Source: Lepisosteus oculatus
Taxonomy: Eukaryota > Chordata > Actinopteri > Semionotiformes > Lepisosteidae
DNA: 64,000 bases
Direction: 5' to 3'
Assembly (NCBI RefSeq): GCF_040954835.1
Contig: NC_090709.1
Coordinates: forward strand, 40,859,490-40,923,489
Shown here: positions 9,401 through 21,490 of the stretch, piece by piece
How the letters are laid out: every line of letters begins with the position of its first letter
How positions within the stretch are numbered: the first letter of the stretch is position 1
Position numbers and translations under genes: made by a program
Notes under the pieces: generated by a model
Told to the model about the DNA's origin: nothing
Database searches by the model: none
The model's input: only the letters and a program-made list of their open reading frames with translations

Positions 9401-12400
9401 GTGAGGGTCTTTCGCCCGCGGGAGGACCGGGGGTGTGCAACTGCTCCGGGGCGGCTTCTGGGGCTGTCCGCGCAACACCAGGCATGGAACTGCTCCCACA
9501 CCAACACACAGACAGACACACACAGACAGACACACACAGACAGACACACACACAGACACACACAGACACAGACACACACAGACACAGACACACACAGACA
9601 CAGACACACACAGACACAGACAGACACAGACAGACACAGACAGACACAGACAGACACAGACAGACACAGACACACACAGACACACACAGACACACACAGA
9701 CACACACACACACACTGACAGACAGACAAACAGACACACAGACAGACACACAGACCCACAGACCCACAGACACACAGACACACAGACACACAGACACACA
9801 GACAAACAGACAAACAGACAAACAGACAAACAGACAAACAGACAGACACACACAGACAGACACAAACAGACAGACACAAACAGACAGACTCACAGACACA
9901 GACACAGACACAGACACAGACACAGACACAGACACAGACACAGACACAGACACAGACACAGACACAGACACACACTGACAGACAAACAAACAGACAAACA
10001 GACAAACAAACAGACAAACACACACACAGACAAACAGACAAACAGACTCACAGACTCACAGACTCACAGACTCACACAGACTCACACACACACAGACAAA
10101 CCAACAAACCAACAGATAGACAGAAACAGAGACACAGAGACACAGAGACACAGAGACACAGAGACACAGAGACAGACAGACCCGACCCGAGAAAGACGAC
10201 AAGAAAGGCGTTAAGTGTACGTCTCCCGCCGTCGGCGGCGTTACTGAGGAATTGTGGGAACCAGGGCTGGGTCGGGGGGTTCAAGTTGGGGTGCCCCTAC
10301 GGGGGTATCCAAGCCAGTACTGCCCCCCTGGAAGTCACTAACCCCCCTCCTATCTGGGGCGGCGCGGACCGGACCGGACTGGACCCGGGTCTCTGTGAGT
10401 GTGAGCTGTGCTGATAACTCACGGGTCTCTCCTCTCCCCCCAGGCCGACCCGAAGACAGAGGCAGCAGCTTACATGTGGGACAGCTCCGACAGCAACACA
10501 CAGAGCGGTGAGTGTGTGTGTGTGTGTGTGTAAGATCGCAGAGACAGTGCTACACACCCAGTGTGTGTGTGTGTAAGATTGCAGAGACAGTGCTACACAC
10601 CCAGTGTTTGTGTGTAAGATTACAGAGACAGTGCTACACACCCAGTGTGTGTGTGTATATGTGAGAGAGCAGACAGTGCTACACACCCAGTGTGTGTGTG
10701 TGTAAGATCGCAGAGACTGTGCTACACACCCAGTGTGTGTGTGTGTAAGATCGCAGAGACTGTGCTACACACCCAGTGTGTGTGTGTAACATCGCAGAGA
10801 CAGTGCTACACACCCAGTGTGTGTAAGATCGCAGAGACAGTGCTACACACCCAGTGTGTGTGTGTGTAAGATCGCAGAGACAGTGCTACACACCCAGTGT
10901 GTGTGTGTGTGATCGCAGAGACAGTGCTACACACCCAGTGTGTGTGTGTGTAAGATCGCAGAGACTGTGCTACACACCCAGTGTGTGTGTGTGTAAGATC
11001 GCAGAGACTGTGCTACACACCCAGTGTGTGTGTGTACTGTATATGTGAGAGAGCAGACAGTGCTACACACCCAGTGTGTGTGTGTGTGTGTGTAAGATCG
11101 CAGAGACAGTGCTACACACCCAGTGTTTGTGTGTAAGATCGCAGAGACAGTGCTACACACCCAGTGTGTGTGTGTGTGTAAGATCGCAGAGACAGTGCTA
11201 CACACCCAGTGTGTGTGTGTGAAATCGCAGAGACTGTGTTACACACCCAGTGTGTGTGTGTGTGTGTGCGTGTGTGTGATCTCAGAGTCCGACGCTGACT
11301 GACCGGTCCTCTCTCTCTGCAGCCGTCCAGACCCTGAAGCAGATGGGACAGCTGCCCCAGAACCCGGCCGCGCACCTCATGGGTGAGTGGGGCGCCTCGA
11401 CCCGCTGACCCGCGGCCCGCGCTGCGACGGGTCGGCTCTGAAACACAGGCCCAGGGTGAGAGTGTGTGAGCCTGAGAGACAGTGAGTGTGTATGAGTGAC
11501 GGGGTGAGAGTGCGTATGAATGGGTGAGTGTGTATGAGTGACGGGGTGAGAGTGCGTATGAATGAGTGAGTGTGTATGAGTGATGGGGTGAGAGTGCGTA
11601 TGAATGAGTGAGTGTGTATGAATGGGTGAGAGTGTATGAGTGATGGGGTGAGAGTGCGTATGAATGAGTGAGTGTGTATGAGTGATGGGGTGAGAGTGTG
11701 TATGAATGGGTGAGTGTGTATGAATGGGTGAGTGAGTGTCTTTATGATGGGGTGAGAGTGTGTATGAACGGGTGAGTGTGTGTCTTTGTGATGGGGTGAG
11801 AGTGTGTATGAACGGGTGAGTGTGTGTCTTTATGATGGGGTGAGAGTGTGTATGAACGGGTGAGTGTGTGTCTTTGTGATGGGGTGAGAGTGTGTATGAA
11901 CGGGTGAGTGTGTGTCTTTGTGATGGGGTGAGAGTGTGTATGAACGGGTGAGTGTGTGTCTTTGTGATGGGGTGAGAGTGTGTATGAATGGGTGAGTGTG
12001 TGTATGAACGGGTGAGAGTGTGTATGAGTGACGGGGTCAGACACGCCATGTGGACAGGACACTGTGGGCACGGGGAACAGCCACAAGCTGAAGAACAAGA
12101 CCTCCGTGTCGGGGGGGAAGCGGCGAGGGTAGTAACCCACCCGTCTCACTCTCTCCGCGCCACAGCGAACTCCTCCCAGCAGCCCGGCACCCCCCTGCGC
12201 TGGCTGAGCGACATGGACCAGGCCTTCCTCCAGCAGGGCATGGAGCTGTCGGCCGACGGCCGCGAGCTGCTGGTGCCCCGCGCCGGCCTCTACTTCCTGT
12301 ACGCCCAGGCCACCTTCTCCTCCTCCTCCTCCTCCCCGGGGGCGGGGGGCCCCTGCGGGGGCCGGCCGGAGCCGCTGTCCCTGCAGGTGGAGCGCCACAG

Positions 12401-12617
12401 CCCCTCGTACCCGGACTTCGTGCCCCTGCTGAGTGCGGCGCGCTCGCCCTGCCCGCCGGGCGGGCCGGGCCGGTTCTGGACGGTGCCCCTGTACCAGGCG
12501 GCGCTCTTCAAGCTGCTGGGGGGCGACAGGCTGCGGGTGACCGCGGGGCCCCTCGGCCTGCTGGACGACCAGAAGACCTTCCTGGGGGCCTTCGCCGTGG
12601 CCCCCGAGCTGCAGTAG
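9185..12617 (+). CDS. tnf: Tumour necrosis factor (TNF), complete, four coding exons
   Basis: The exons join as 9185-9400, 10444-10507, 11323-11382 and 12166-12617, with consistent phases (0, 1, 1) and GT-AG borders, giving 263 residues. It is a type II membrane protein: an acidic then arginine-rich cytosolic tail, a membrane segment at about residues 39-64, a short stalk encoded by two small exons where sheddase cleavage would fall, then the TNF homology domain from PAAHL (about 109). The domain has [11 protein letters not shown], a cysteine pair (about 177 and 209), [13 protein letters not shown] and the ending [13 protein letters not shown], which runs a few residues past the usual TNF end. 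A run of six serines precedes the first cysteine. TNF is a trimeric pro-inflammatory cytokine. The promoter motifs and 3' AU-rich elements fit that role. It could instead be the lymphotoxin-like paralogue. Family membership is secure. Confidence 0.92.
9500..10170. repeat. CAGA/CACA microsatellite in tnf intron 1
   Basis: Interspersed CAGACA, CACA, CAAACAGA and CACAGAGA runs fill most of intron 1. They open long frames on both strands that are composition artefacts. Confidence 0.9.
10444..10507 (+). CDS. tnf: tnf coding exon 2 (stalk)
   Basis: 64 bases between CCCCCAG and GTGAGTG. It encodes 21 residues beginning [12 protein letters not shown] and leaves phase 1. Short second and third exons are typical of TNF genes, and the sheddase site is expected in this stretch. 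Confidence 0.85.
10508..11275. repeat. About 45-bp minisatellite filling tnf intron 2
   Basis: Roughly 17 units of GATCGCAGAGACAGTGCTAC, ACACCCAGT and a GT run ending GTAAGATC. The array starts at the exon 2 donor and ends about 45 bases before exon 3. Confidence 0.9.
11323..11382 (+). CDS. tnf: tnf coding exon 3 (stalk to start of TNF domain)
   Basis: 60 bases between CTCTCTGCAG and GTGAGTGG, phase 1 at both ends. It encodes [19 protein letters not shown] after the split alanine codon. PAAHL matches the conserved start of the TNF homology domain (compare PVAH in mammals). Confidence 0.88.
11440..12040. repeat. Minisatellite in tnf intron 3 with donor-like units
   Basis: Units combine GGGTGAGTGTGTATGA, GTGATGGGGTGAGAGTG and GTCTTTATGATG. 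Several contain ATGGGTGAGTG, the same 11 bases that span the exon 3 donor (11379-11389). Confidence 0.88.
12166..12617 (+). CDS. tnf: tnf coding exon 4 (TNF homology domain)
   Basis: The acceptor is CCACAG at 12160-12165 and the stop is TAG at 12615-12617. It encodes almost the whole receptor-binding beta-jellyroll, with the cysteine pair and the aromatic strand motifs. A TCC repeat encodes six serines in the loop before the first cysteine. Confidence 0.92.
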
Positions 12618-13185
12618 AGGGGGGGGGGGGCGCCACCCGCCGGAGGAGGAGGAGGAGGAGGAGGGCCTGCGCCCCGAAAATTCTCCCTGACCCACTTTCA
12701 GGTCCGAGCACTTCGGCGCGGTCTTCCTCCTCCTCCTCCTCCTGACGAAGAACCCCCCCCCCCCCGTCCCCCTCCAGGGGGAACACTACCCCTGCGCCGC
12801 AGGAAGTGATGTCACGCCCTGCCCCACGAGCCCCAGCTAAGGAAGCGATCGGGCTCCGTCAGGGCACCTGTTTCATATTGAAATGTCGCAGAACCCGTTT
12901 TACATTAAAAGCAGAGCTCGAGAAGCACCACCCGGGTGCAAATGAGCATTTAGCGTACGGGGATAAAAACCCGGTTTCCGGATGACCTGATCAGTATTTT
13001 ATGACTTATTTATTGATTCGTCTGGCCGCACGACAGCGCCCGGTTGGGAAACAAAAGAAGGAATGAATGTATTTTTTTTTTTTGGACAAGTGGAAATGGA
13101 AATTATTTATTGGTGTTATTTATTGACCTTTTTGGTTTTTTTAAATGCTATTTTCCGGCCCAATAAAGTGAAATCTATTTATATT
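12618..13185 (+). promoter_or_regulatory. tnf: tnf 3' UTR with AU-rich elements and poly(A) signal
   Basis: Three TTATTTATT nonamers stand at 13006-13014, 13103-13111 and 13116-13124, followed by AATAAA at 13162-13167. In other TNF genes such elements recruit decay factors (tristetraprolin class) and limit mRNA life. The spacing to AATAAA makes this a convincing TNF-type 3' UTR. The exact cleavage site is inferred. Confidence 0.75.
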
Positions 13186-13344
13186 TTTCGGCCCGAAGTC
13201 TGTGGTGGTTTGGTCTCTGTGGCGCGCCTCTTGGTCGCTAAATACGCACTGCTGTGTAAGTCGAAAACTCTACTTAGTGAAGCTAAGTCTGGCTGAGACG
13301 ACACAAGACCTGTCACAAACAAGAGGTGGCTCTAACACCTGTGA
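13186..13344. other. Short single-copy flank after tnf
   Basis: Nothing is recognised between the tnf poly(A) region and the next array. Confidence 0.35.
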
Positions 13345-13945
13345 CTGGACACTCCAGTACATGAACACTGCACTGAGAGAGAGAGAGGGGTTCATACAGA
13401 CACACTGACTGGACACTCCAGTACATGAACACTGCACTGAGAGAGAGAGGGGTTCATACAGACACCCTGACTGGACACTCCAGGACATGAACACTGCACT
13501 GAGAGAGAGAGGGGTTCATACAGACACACTGACTGGACACTCCAGTACATGAACACTGCACTGAGAGAGAGAGGGGTTCATACAGACACCCTGACTGGAC
13601 ACTCCAGTACATGAACACTGCACTGAGAGAGAGAGGGGTTCATACAGACACCCTGACTGGACACTCCAGTACATGAACACTGCACTGAGAGAGAGAGGGG
13701 TTCATACAGACACACTGACTGACTGGACACTCCAGGACATGAACACTGCACTGAGAGAGAGAGGGGTTCATACAGACACACTGACTGGACACTCCAGTAC
13801 ATGAACACTGCACTGAGAGAGAGAGGGGTTCATACAGACACACTGACTGGACACTCCAGTACATGAACACTGCACTGAGAGAGAGAGAGAGAGAGGGGTT
13901 CATACAGACACCCTGACTGGACACTCCAGTACACGAACACTACAC
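13345..13945 (-). repeat. 62-bp minisatellite family, intergenic array 1
   Basis: About ten units. On the - strand each reads AACCCCTCTCTCTCTCAG, TGCAGTGTTCATGTACTGG, AGTGTCCAGTCAG and a TGTCTGTATG tail. The same family forms arrays at 23430, 35805, 46315, 49055 and 54555. Confidence 0.92.
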
Positions 13946-14495
13946 TGACAGAGTGTGGGCAAGGTGGGAGGTAGGGGGTCTGTATTTTCAGTGAACAGCT
14001 CACCTCACCACTTTATTTATTCTCCTGAACATCATCACTAGTCATGCCATCCCTCAATTCTAAATGAGGTCAAGTTACGCAGAGAGTCGGAGCTCTGAAT
14101 GAGGTCACCTTTGTTAGGGGAAATCCAATTTCTGCTGTCAGAGTGTCAGAGCCTGCAGACAGGAGAAACGGAAGCTATCGAGAGCTATTTGGGGGGCATT
14201 TTCTTGAAATACTGACCAACGGGGCGATCTGAACACCTGCGCTGCAGCTCGACGGCACATCCTTTTTCCTAGTAAGTTCCTGTGGGTGGCTGAAAACTGC
14301 TCTTTAGTTTTTGTTAATATAGTTTTTTTTTAACCTACTGCCTCAGTAATTAGAGCAACTAATAATTCTGCTTTATATTTCTGTCCCACTGAGTACCACA
14401 GCGCGTCTAATTAAACGCAGTGGAATCCGCCATTGCAGTCCAGTGGTAGCAGTGATCCCTAGCATTCATATAGTGCCTTTCATACTGGGAGATGC
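13946..14495. other. Single-copy interval, nothing recognised
   Basis: AT-richer sequence between arrays. I found no frame, splice pair or RNA gene. Confidence 0.35.
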
Positions 14496-15497
14496 ACAGC
14501 GATCAGTGTGGACCAGTAACCCCACCTGGGAGACGCACAGTGATCAGTCTGCACCAATGACCCCACCTGGGAGACGCACGGCGATCATCCTGCACCAGTA
14601 ACCCCACCTGGGAGACGCACAGTGATCGTTCAGCACCAGTAACCCCACCTGGGAGACGCACAGTGATCATTCTGCACCAGTAACCCCACCTGGGAGACAC
14701 ACAGCGATCATTCTGCACCAGTAACCCCACCTGGGAGACGCACAGCGATCATTCTGCACCAGTATCCCCACCTGGGAGACGCACAGCGATCATTCTGCAC
14801 CAGTAACCCCACCTGGGAGACGCACAGCGATCATTCTGCACCAGTAACCCCACCTGGGAGAAACACAGCAATCATTCTGCACCAGTAACCCCATCTGGGA
14901 GACGCACAGTGATCATTCTGCACCAGTAACCCCACCTGGGAGACACACAGCAATCATTCTGCACCAGTAACCCCACCTGGGAGACGCACAGCGATCATTC
15001 TGCACCAGTATCCCCACCTGGGAGACGCACAGTGATCATTCTGCACCAGTATCCCCACCTGGGAGACGCACAGCGATCCTTCTGCACCAGTATCCTCACC
15101 TGGGAGACGCACAGTGATCGTTCTGCACCAGTATCCCCACCTGGGAGACGCACAGTGATCGTTCTGCACCAGTATCCCCACCTGGGAGACGCACAGTGAT
15201 CGTTCTGCACCAGTATCCCCACCTGGGAGACACACAGCGATCGTTCTGCACCAGTATCCCCACCTGGGAGACGCACAGCGATCGTTCTGCACCAGTATCC
15301 CCACCTGGGAGACGCACAGCGATCGTTCTGCACCAGTATCCCCACCTGGGAGACGCACAGTGATCGTTCTGCACCAGTATCCCCACCTGGGAGACGCACA
15401 GTGATCGTTCTGCACCAGTATCCCCACCTGGGAGACGCACAGTGATCGTTCTGCACCAGTATCCCCACCTGGGAGACCCACGGCGATCGTTCTGCAC
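14496..15497. repeat. 41-bp minisatellite, about 24 copies
   Basis: The unit is CCCCACCTGGGAGACGCACA followed by GTGATCGTTCTGCACCAGTA. Two sub-types (GTAAC and GTATC endings) occupy the left and right halves, which suggests successive expansions. Confidence 0.92.
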
Positions 15498-15654
15498 CAG
15501 GAGATGAAAGGGAGGAGAGAGAATGTGTTCGAGGAGGTGAATCAAGGACACTAGGGTGAACACCTCCACTCCTACAAAGAGTGTCCCTGGAGCTGTAATG
15601 AGCAAGTAGTCAGGACTTTGGTTTAACATCAACCATCCTACAGCAGATTGTCCC

Positions 15655-16078
15655 CATACTGGGAAACTGGGATCCATCCAGCCATCTTCCCCCAGCTCTC
15701 TCCAGTCCAGGGTCACAGACTTGGGCAGCTGGAGTCTGTCCCAGCAAGCAACAGGCACAAGGCAGGGCTCACCCTGGACAGGACAGCAGTCCATCACAGG
15801 ACACACACACACACACACACACACCCTGGACAGGATACCAGTCCATCACAGGACACACACACACTCACACACCCTGGACAGGACACCAGTCCATCACGGG
15901 ACACACACACACACACACCCTGGACAGGACACCAGTCCATCACGGGACACACACACACACACACCCTGGACAGGACACCAGTCCATCACAGGACACACAC
16001 ACTCACACACCCTGGACAGGACACCAGTCCATCACAGGACACACACACACACCCTGGACAGGACACCAGTCCATCACA

Positions 16079-16114
<36 letters not shown>

Positions 16115-16130
16115 CTCTGCAGGGAAACCT
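15655..16130 (-). repeat. Dispersed fish element (reverse orientation) with amplified unit
   Basis: This is the reverse complement of the element at 5281-5960. It opens with GCTGGAGTCTGTCCCAGC, then about eight units of CCTGGACAGGACACCAGTCC with CA spacers. Confidence 0.75.
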
Positions 16131-17860
16131 AGAGGGACCATGCAAGCTCCACACAGACAGTACCCCAGGAGATGAACCCAGAGTCCCAGCAGTGCGAAGC
16201 AGCCATGCTGCCCTGGATACTGAGACCACGGTTCGGGAGCGCTAATCTAGAGGAAAAAACACCAACTTCTAGTCCACCTACACCACTTAACAGCAGCAAG
16301 CCTGATAATGAGGTCTGCCATCGAACTGCATCTCCCCAGGTTAAAAGCCTGCTGTCCTAGTTGAATTTGATTTTTAAAAATCATGGCGTTTAGGAAATAA
16401 GAAAAAGGAAACGTGAATATGGCCCAAGATTTGACCGAGTACAGACAGCCCCCAGACAAGCCCGCAGAAATAAATTAAATAGGGAAGTAAAGAGAGCGAA
16501 AACAGCTCAGAAAACACTTTCCAAGAGGGGGGAACTGCCTTTGAATTTTCAAATGTACATTCCTGCAGGTAGTTTCGAGTTTGTTTTTTTTTTTAAAAAG
16601 AATACCGTCTGAGGTTTTGTGAAACAAAGCAGATTCGGTTTCCAGACGCTGGCGGGCCCTCCCCCCGACCAAACCACTTCACACCGCGCCGGGCTCCGAG
16701 CTGTAGGCCGCGGGCAGCCTCGGGGTTTCCCGGCTCCCCCTCCCCGCCTCCCGCAGCCCACTTCACAGCGGCCGCGACCTTCAGCGCCCCGGGCTGCCCG
16801 CCACTCGCGATACGAGCTGCCGAGCGAAACGAGAAAGAAACATTTTAACGTTTAATTTTTACGTCGATATACGTGTTTTTTTTTGGGGGGGTTGTTTCCG
16901 TTTTCTTTCATTGTTGGGTAGTTTGTTTTTTTTTTTAGACCGGGCTGGTCTTTTTTTAAAGGCGTGACGACGTTAAATTAACCGCCGATCATATATATAT
17001 ATATTTAATTTGAAAATCGTTTTCTGTTTTTAACGGCTACTCTATTTATGAAATTGAGTACTCGTTCATTACTTTCTTTCCCTCCTGTTCCTTTCCGTCT
17101 GTGTGATAAACAAATACCAGTACCTGTGTCTGAAGAACAAGAAAAAGAAGGTGTACTGAGGTGACTAACAAGAAACAGGAGTATTTTGTCCACAAACTGT
17201 ACAAATTTACATCGGGTTACATCAATTAACCGCTAATTTCCTCCCTGATTGAGTAAGCGGTTTTCTCAAGATGACTAAAACGTTAAAAAAAGTCATGATG
17301 TGTCATCTTCGTAGTCATTGCGGTCAATACCCAGACCAACCAAACAAAAAAAATTCGGCGAACCCATTCGCTCTCGGGCGAGATCAGAAGGAATGAACAA
17401 ACTCCGAACTCTCCCGGATTTCAAAAATAACAATTTTGATGTCATTTTTGTTGTCTTTCTCACCACTCCCGCAAATAGCTCTGTCCGTATTCTTCTCGAA
17501 AATAACACCTTTGGAGAGCTGGTTGATATCGCTCTTGATAACAGAATGTTGTGTTACAACAACGCATCTCTCGGTCGAATCCAACAGCGAGGTTATCCAC
17601 ACATCAACTTTTCAAGAACAATCTATCTCTCAATAATAAAGTTAAATTGTTATCGTTTTAGGGATGGGAAGTTAGTGCTGGTTTCCAGGTGATCGTTTCG
17701 ATTCGTCAGAGGAGTTCAAGGCCTTATAACAGTAGGTTACTGGAGCTCTCATCGGGTGGATTCGTTTGAGGAGGTCATTAAATCCAATCAAATCAATATT
17801 GATCTGCTACGGCACCCTCTGCAATGCTACGGGATCGCACAGCCCCCGACAGAAAATTCA
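16131..17860. other. Longest single-copy island of the intergenic region
   Basis: About 1.7 kb with a GC-rich part (16650-16810) and an AT-rich part (16850-17800). A 124-codon frame at 17318-17692 shows no recognisable domain. No gene is supported, although regulatory DNA is possible. Confidence 0.4.
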
Positions 17861-17861
17861 A

Positions 17862-18000
17862 GTCAACTCAAGGTGCTTTATTGGCATGACCGACGGGTAC
17901 AATCAGTGTTGCGAAAGCAAATAAGAATAAAATGAACATGAAACGAAACAAAAAAAATAAAAGTAAAATAAAATCTACAGACATATTACAGACATTTACA
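17862..18000 (-). mobile_element. Retroelement 3' tail (GCTTTATTGGCATGAC family)
   Basis: On the - strand it ends in GTCATGCCAATAAAGCACC. Matching tails stand at 31200 and 41020, with fragments near 62861 and 63276. The AATAAAGCACC end with a GAATTG short tandem repeat suggests a non-LTR element. The family is not assigned. Confidence 0.55.
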
Positions 18001-18020
18001 ACAAAGACATAAGCACACAT

Positions 18021-19085
18021 AAGACCACAGCACAGAATCACACAGCGCCTGACGGTATCCTACTGCAGCAGCAGGCCAGAGGAGAGGAGGTAAAACTCCC
18101 CCCGGGGGGAGAGGAGAGACCTCTGGGGGTACCAGGCCTGGTGACACCCCCTCTTCAGGTACTGAGCTCAGGGTGCAATACGCATGATAGATCATGGACG
18201 ATCAGTGCTGTAGACCACAGCACAGAATCACACAGCGCCTGACGGTATCCTACTGCAGCAGCAGGCCAGAGGAGAGGAGGTAAAACTCCCCGCAGGGGGA
18301 GAGGAGAGACCTCTGGGGGTCGCAGGCCTGATAGTACCTCCCTCTTCAGGTACTGAGCGCAGGGTCCAATAAGCATGATAGATCATGGACTATCAGTGCT
18401 GTAGACCACAGCACAGAATCACACAGCGCCTGACGGTACCCTGCTGCAGCAGCAGGCCAGAGGAGAGGAGGTAAAACTCCCCGCAGGGGGAGAGGAGAGA
18501 CCTCTGGGGGTCGCAGGCCTGATAGTACCTCCCTCTTCAGGTACTGAGCGCAGGGTGCAATAAGCATGATAGATCATGGACGATCAGTGCTGTAGACCAC
18601 AGCACAGAATCACACAGCGCCTGACAGTATCCTACTGCAGCAGCAGGCCAGAGGAGAGGAGGTAAAACTCCCCCCGGGGGGAGAGGAGAGACCTCTGGGG
18701 GTCGCAGGCCTGATAGTACCTCCCTCTCCAGGTACTGAGCGCAGGGTGCAATAAGCATGATAGATCATGGACGATCAGTGCTGTAGACCACAGCACAGAA
18801 TCACACAGCGCCTTACGGTATCCTACTGCAGCAGCAGGCCAGAGGAGAGGAGGTAAAACTCCCCCCGGGGGGAGAGGAGAGACCTCTGGGGGTACCAGGC
18901 CTGGTGACACCCCCTCTCCAGGTACTGAGCGCAGGGTGCAATAAGCATGATAGATCATGGACTATCAGTGCTGTAGACCACAGCACAGAATCACACAGCG
19001 CCTGACGGTATCCTACTGCAGCAGCAGGCCAGAGGAGAGGAGGTAAAACTCCCCCCGGGGGGAGAGGAGAGACCTCTGGGGGAAC
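18021..19085. repeat. 191-bp tandem repeat, about 5.6 copies
   Basis: Copies start near 18022, 18212, 18403, 18594, 18785 and 18976 with AGACCACAGCACAGAATCAC. Each holds CTGCAGCAGCAGGCCAGAGG and a CCCCCGGGGGGAG palindrome-like core. It follows the retroelement tail directly and may be internal sequence of that element. Confidence 0.9.
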
Positions 19086-19259
19086 GGAGCGGCCCCTCCT
19101 GCAGGTGATGTGAGATGGAATAAAATGTCGGGCAGCCCTGACCTCCTCCCGGCTCACCCCCCCCCAATCCAATAAACCGCGCGAAACCGCGCGAAACTGC
19201 AAGGCAACACAGAGCCAAACCATCGCCGCCGCCGCCCCCCCGCAGCCCAAACCGGCGGC

Positions 19260-19480
19260 TGTTAGAAGGAGAGGCGGGAGAAAGGCGACATCGCGACAGC
19301 GGGACGCGTTGGCCGTCGCCATGGTGACTCACCCCGGCCCCCCCGCCTCGCGGCGACGTTGCCTGGTGACGTCAGGGCCCGCCCGCGGGTTCCACCGACA
19401 GCAGAGCCTTTGTGACTCATCGCTGCCAGGCTGCGGTTGTGGGTGCCAGTGTGAACCCCCCATTGGTGCTCAAGCAGCAG
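19260..19480. promoter_or_regulatory. CpG-rich island with CRE and RFX-like sites
   Basis: A GC- and CpG-rich single-copy block holds a palindromic CRE (TGACGTCA, 19367-19374) and two RFX X-box-like sites (19315-19328 and 19358-19370). It could be a promoter or enhancer, but no exon is evident on either side. Confidence 0.4.
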
Positions 19481-19514
19481 ATCTTTACACCGTACCCCTC
19501 ATTCACCCCGAAAT

Positions 19515-21490
19515 ACAGACACCTCCGAGCCCTCCAGGACCAGGACTGGACAGCCCTGCTTTAAAGACCCCTGGAGACTCTGCAGACACACACACACACT
19601 GACCCCTCCAGGACCAGGACTGGACAGCCCTGCTTTAAAGACCCCTGGAGACTCTGCAGACACACACACACACTGACCCCTCCAGGACCAGGACTGGACA
19701 GCCCTGATTTAAAGACCCCTGGAGACTCTGCAGACACACACACACTGACCCCTCCAGCACCAGGACTGGACAGCCCTGCTTTAAAGACCCCTGGAGACTC
19801 TGCAGACACACACACACTGACCCCTCCAGGACCAGGACTGGACAGCCCTGCTTTAAAGACCCCTGGAGACTGCAGACACACACACACACTGACCCCTCCA
19901 GGAGCAGGACTGGACAGCCCTGCTTTAAAGACCCCTGGAGACTCTGCAGACACACACACACACTGACCCCTCCAGGACCAGGACTGGACAGCCCTGCTTT
20001 AAAGACCCCTGGAGACTCTGCAGACACACACACACTGACCCCTCCAGCACCAGGACTGGACAGCCCTGCTTTAAAGACCCCTGGAGACTCTGCAGACACA
20101 CACACACACTGACCCCTCCAGGACCAGGACTGGACAGCCCTGATTTAAAGACCCCTGGAGACTCTGCAGACACACACACACTGACCCCTCCAGCACCAGG
20201 ACTGGACAGCCCTGCTTTAAAGACCCCTGGAGACTCTGCAGACACACACACACTGACCCCTCCAGGACCAGGACTGGACAGCCCTGCTTTAAAGACCCCT
20301 GGAGACTCTGCAGACACACACACACTGACCCCTCCAGGAGCAGGACTGGACAGCCCTGCTTTAAAGACCCCTGGAGACTCTGCAGACACACACACACACT
20401 GACCCCTCCAGGACCAGGACTGGACAGCCCTGCTTTAAAGACCCCTGGAGACTCTGCAGACACACACACACTGACCCCTCCAGCACCAGGACTGGACAGC
20501 CCTGCTTTAAAGACCCCTGGAGACTCTGCAGACACACACACACACTGACCCCTCCAGGACCAGGACTGGACAGCCCTGCTTTAAAGACCCCTGGAGACTC
20601 TCCAGACACACACACACACACTGACCCCTCCAGGACCAGGACTGGACAGCCCTGCTTTAAAGACCCCTGGAGACTCTGCAGACACACACACACACACTGA
20701 CCCCTCCAGGACCAGGACTGGACAGCCCTGCTTTAAAGACCCCTGGAGACTCTGCAGACACACACACACACTGACCCCTCCAGGACCAGGACTGGACAGC
20801 CCTGCTTTAAAGACCCCTGGAGACTCTGCAGACACACACACACACTGACCCCTCCAGGACCAGGACTGGACAGCCCTGCTTTAAAGACCCCTGGAGACTC
20901 TGCAGACACACACACACACTGACCCCTCCAGGACCAGGACTGGACAGCCCTGCTTTAAAGACCCCTGGAGACTCTGCAGACACACACACACTGACCCCTC
21001 CAGGACCAGGACTGGACAGCCCTGCTTTAAAGACCCCTGGAGACTCTGCAGACACACACACACACTGACTCCTCCAGGACCAGGACTGGACAGCCCTGCT
21101 TTAAAGACCCCTGGAGACTCTGCAGACACACACACACACTGACCCCTCCAGGACCAGGACTGGACAGCCCTGCTTTAAAGACCCCTGGAGACTCTGCAGA
21201 CACACACACACTGACCCCTCCAGGACCAGGACTGGACAGCCCTGCTTTAAAGACCCCTGGAGACTCTGCAGACACACACACACACTGACCCCTCCAGGAC
21301 CAGGACTGGACAGCCCTGCTTTAAAGACCCCTGGAGACTCTGCAGACACACACACACACTGACCCCTCCAGGACCAGGACTGGACAGCCCTGCTTTAAAG
21401 ATGCCTGGAGACTCTGCAGACACACACACACTGACCCCTCCAGGAGCAGGACTGGACAGCCCTGCTTTAAAGACCCCTGAAGACTCTGCA
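19515..21490. repeat. About 73-bp minisatellite, array A (27 copies)
   Basis: The unit is CCTCCAGGACCAGGACTGGA, CAGCCCTGCTTTAAAGACCC, CTGGAGACTCTGCAGA and a CA run of variable length. The same unit forms array B at 27965. Confidence 0.92.

Noticed and set aside
17112..17157. Short frame ending KNKKKKVY after a pyrimidine tract, like a last exon
   Set aside because: Too short to identify, and no matching upstream exon was found.
17318..17692. 124-codon frame in a single-copy island
   Set aside because: No recognisable domain, overlapping open frames on both strands, and no splice or promoter support.
19358..19466. Possible MHC class II S-X-Y promoter module (X-box, CRE-like X2, ATTGG)
   Set aside because: The ATTGG is about 90 bases away instead of about 20, and no downstream gene is visible.
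19515..21490. Possible CRISPR-like array (repeats of 73 bp)
   Set aside because: Units are contiguous without unique spacers, and the locus is vertebrate.
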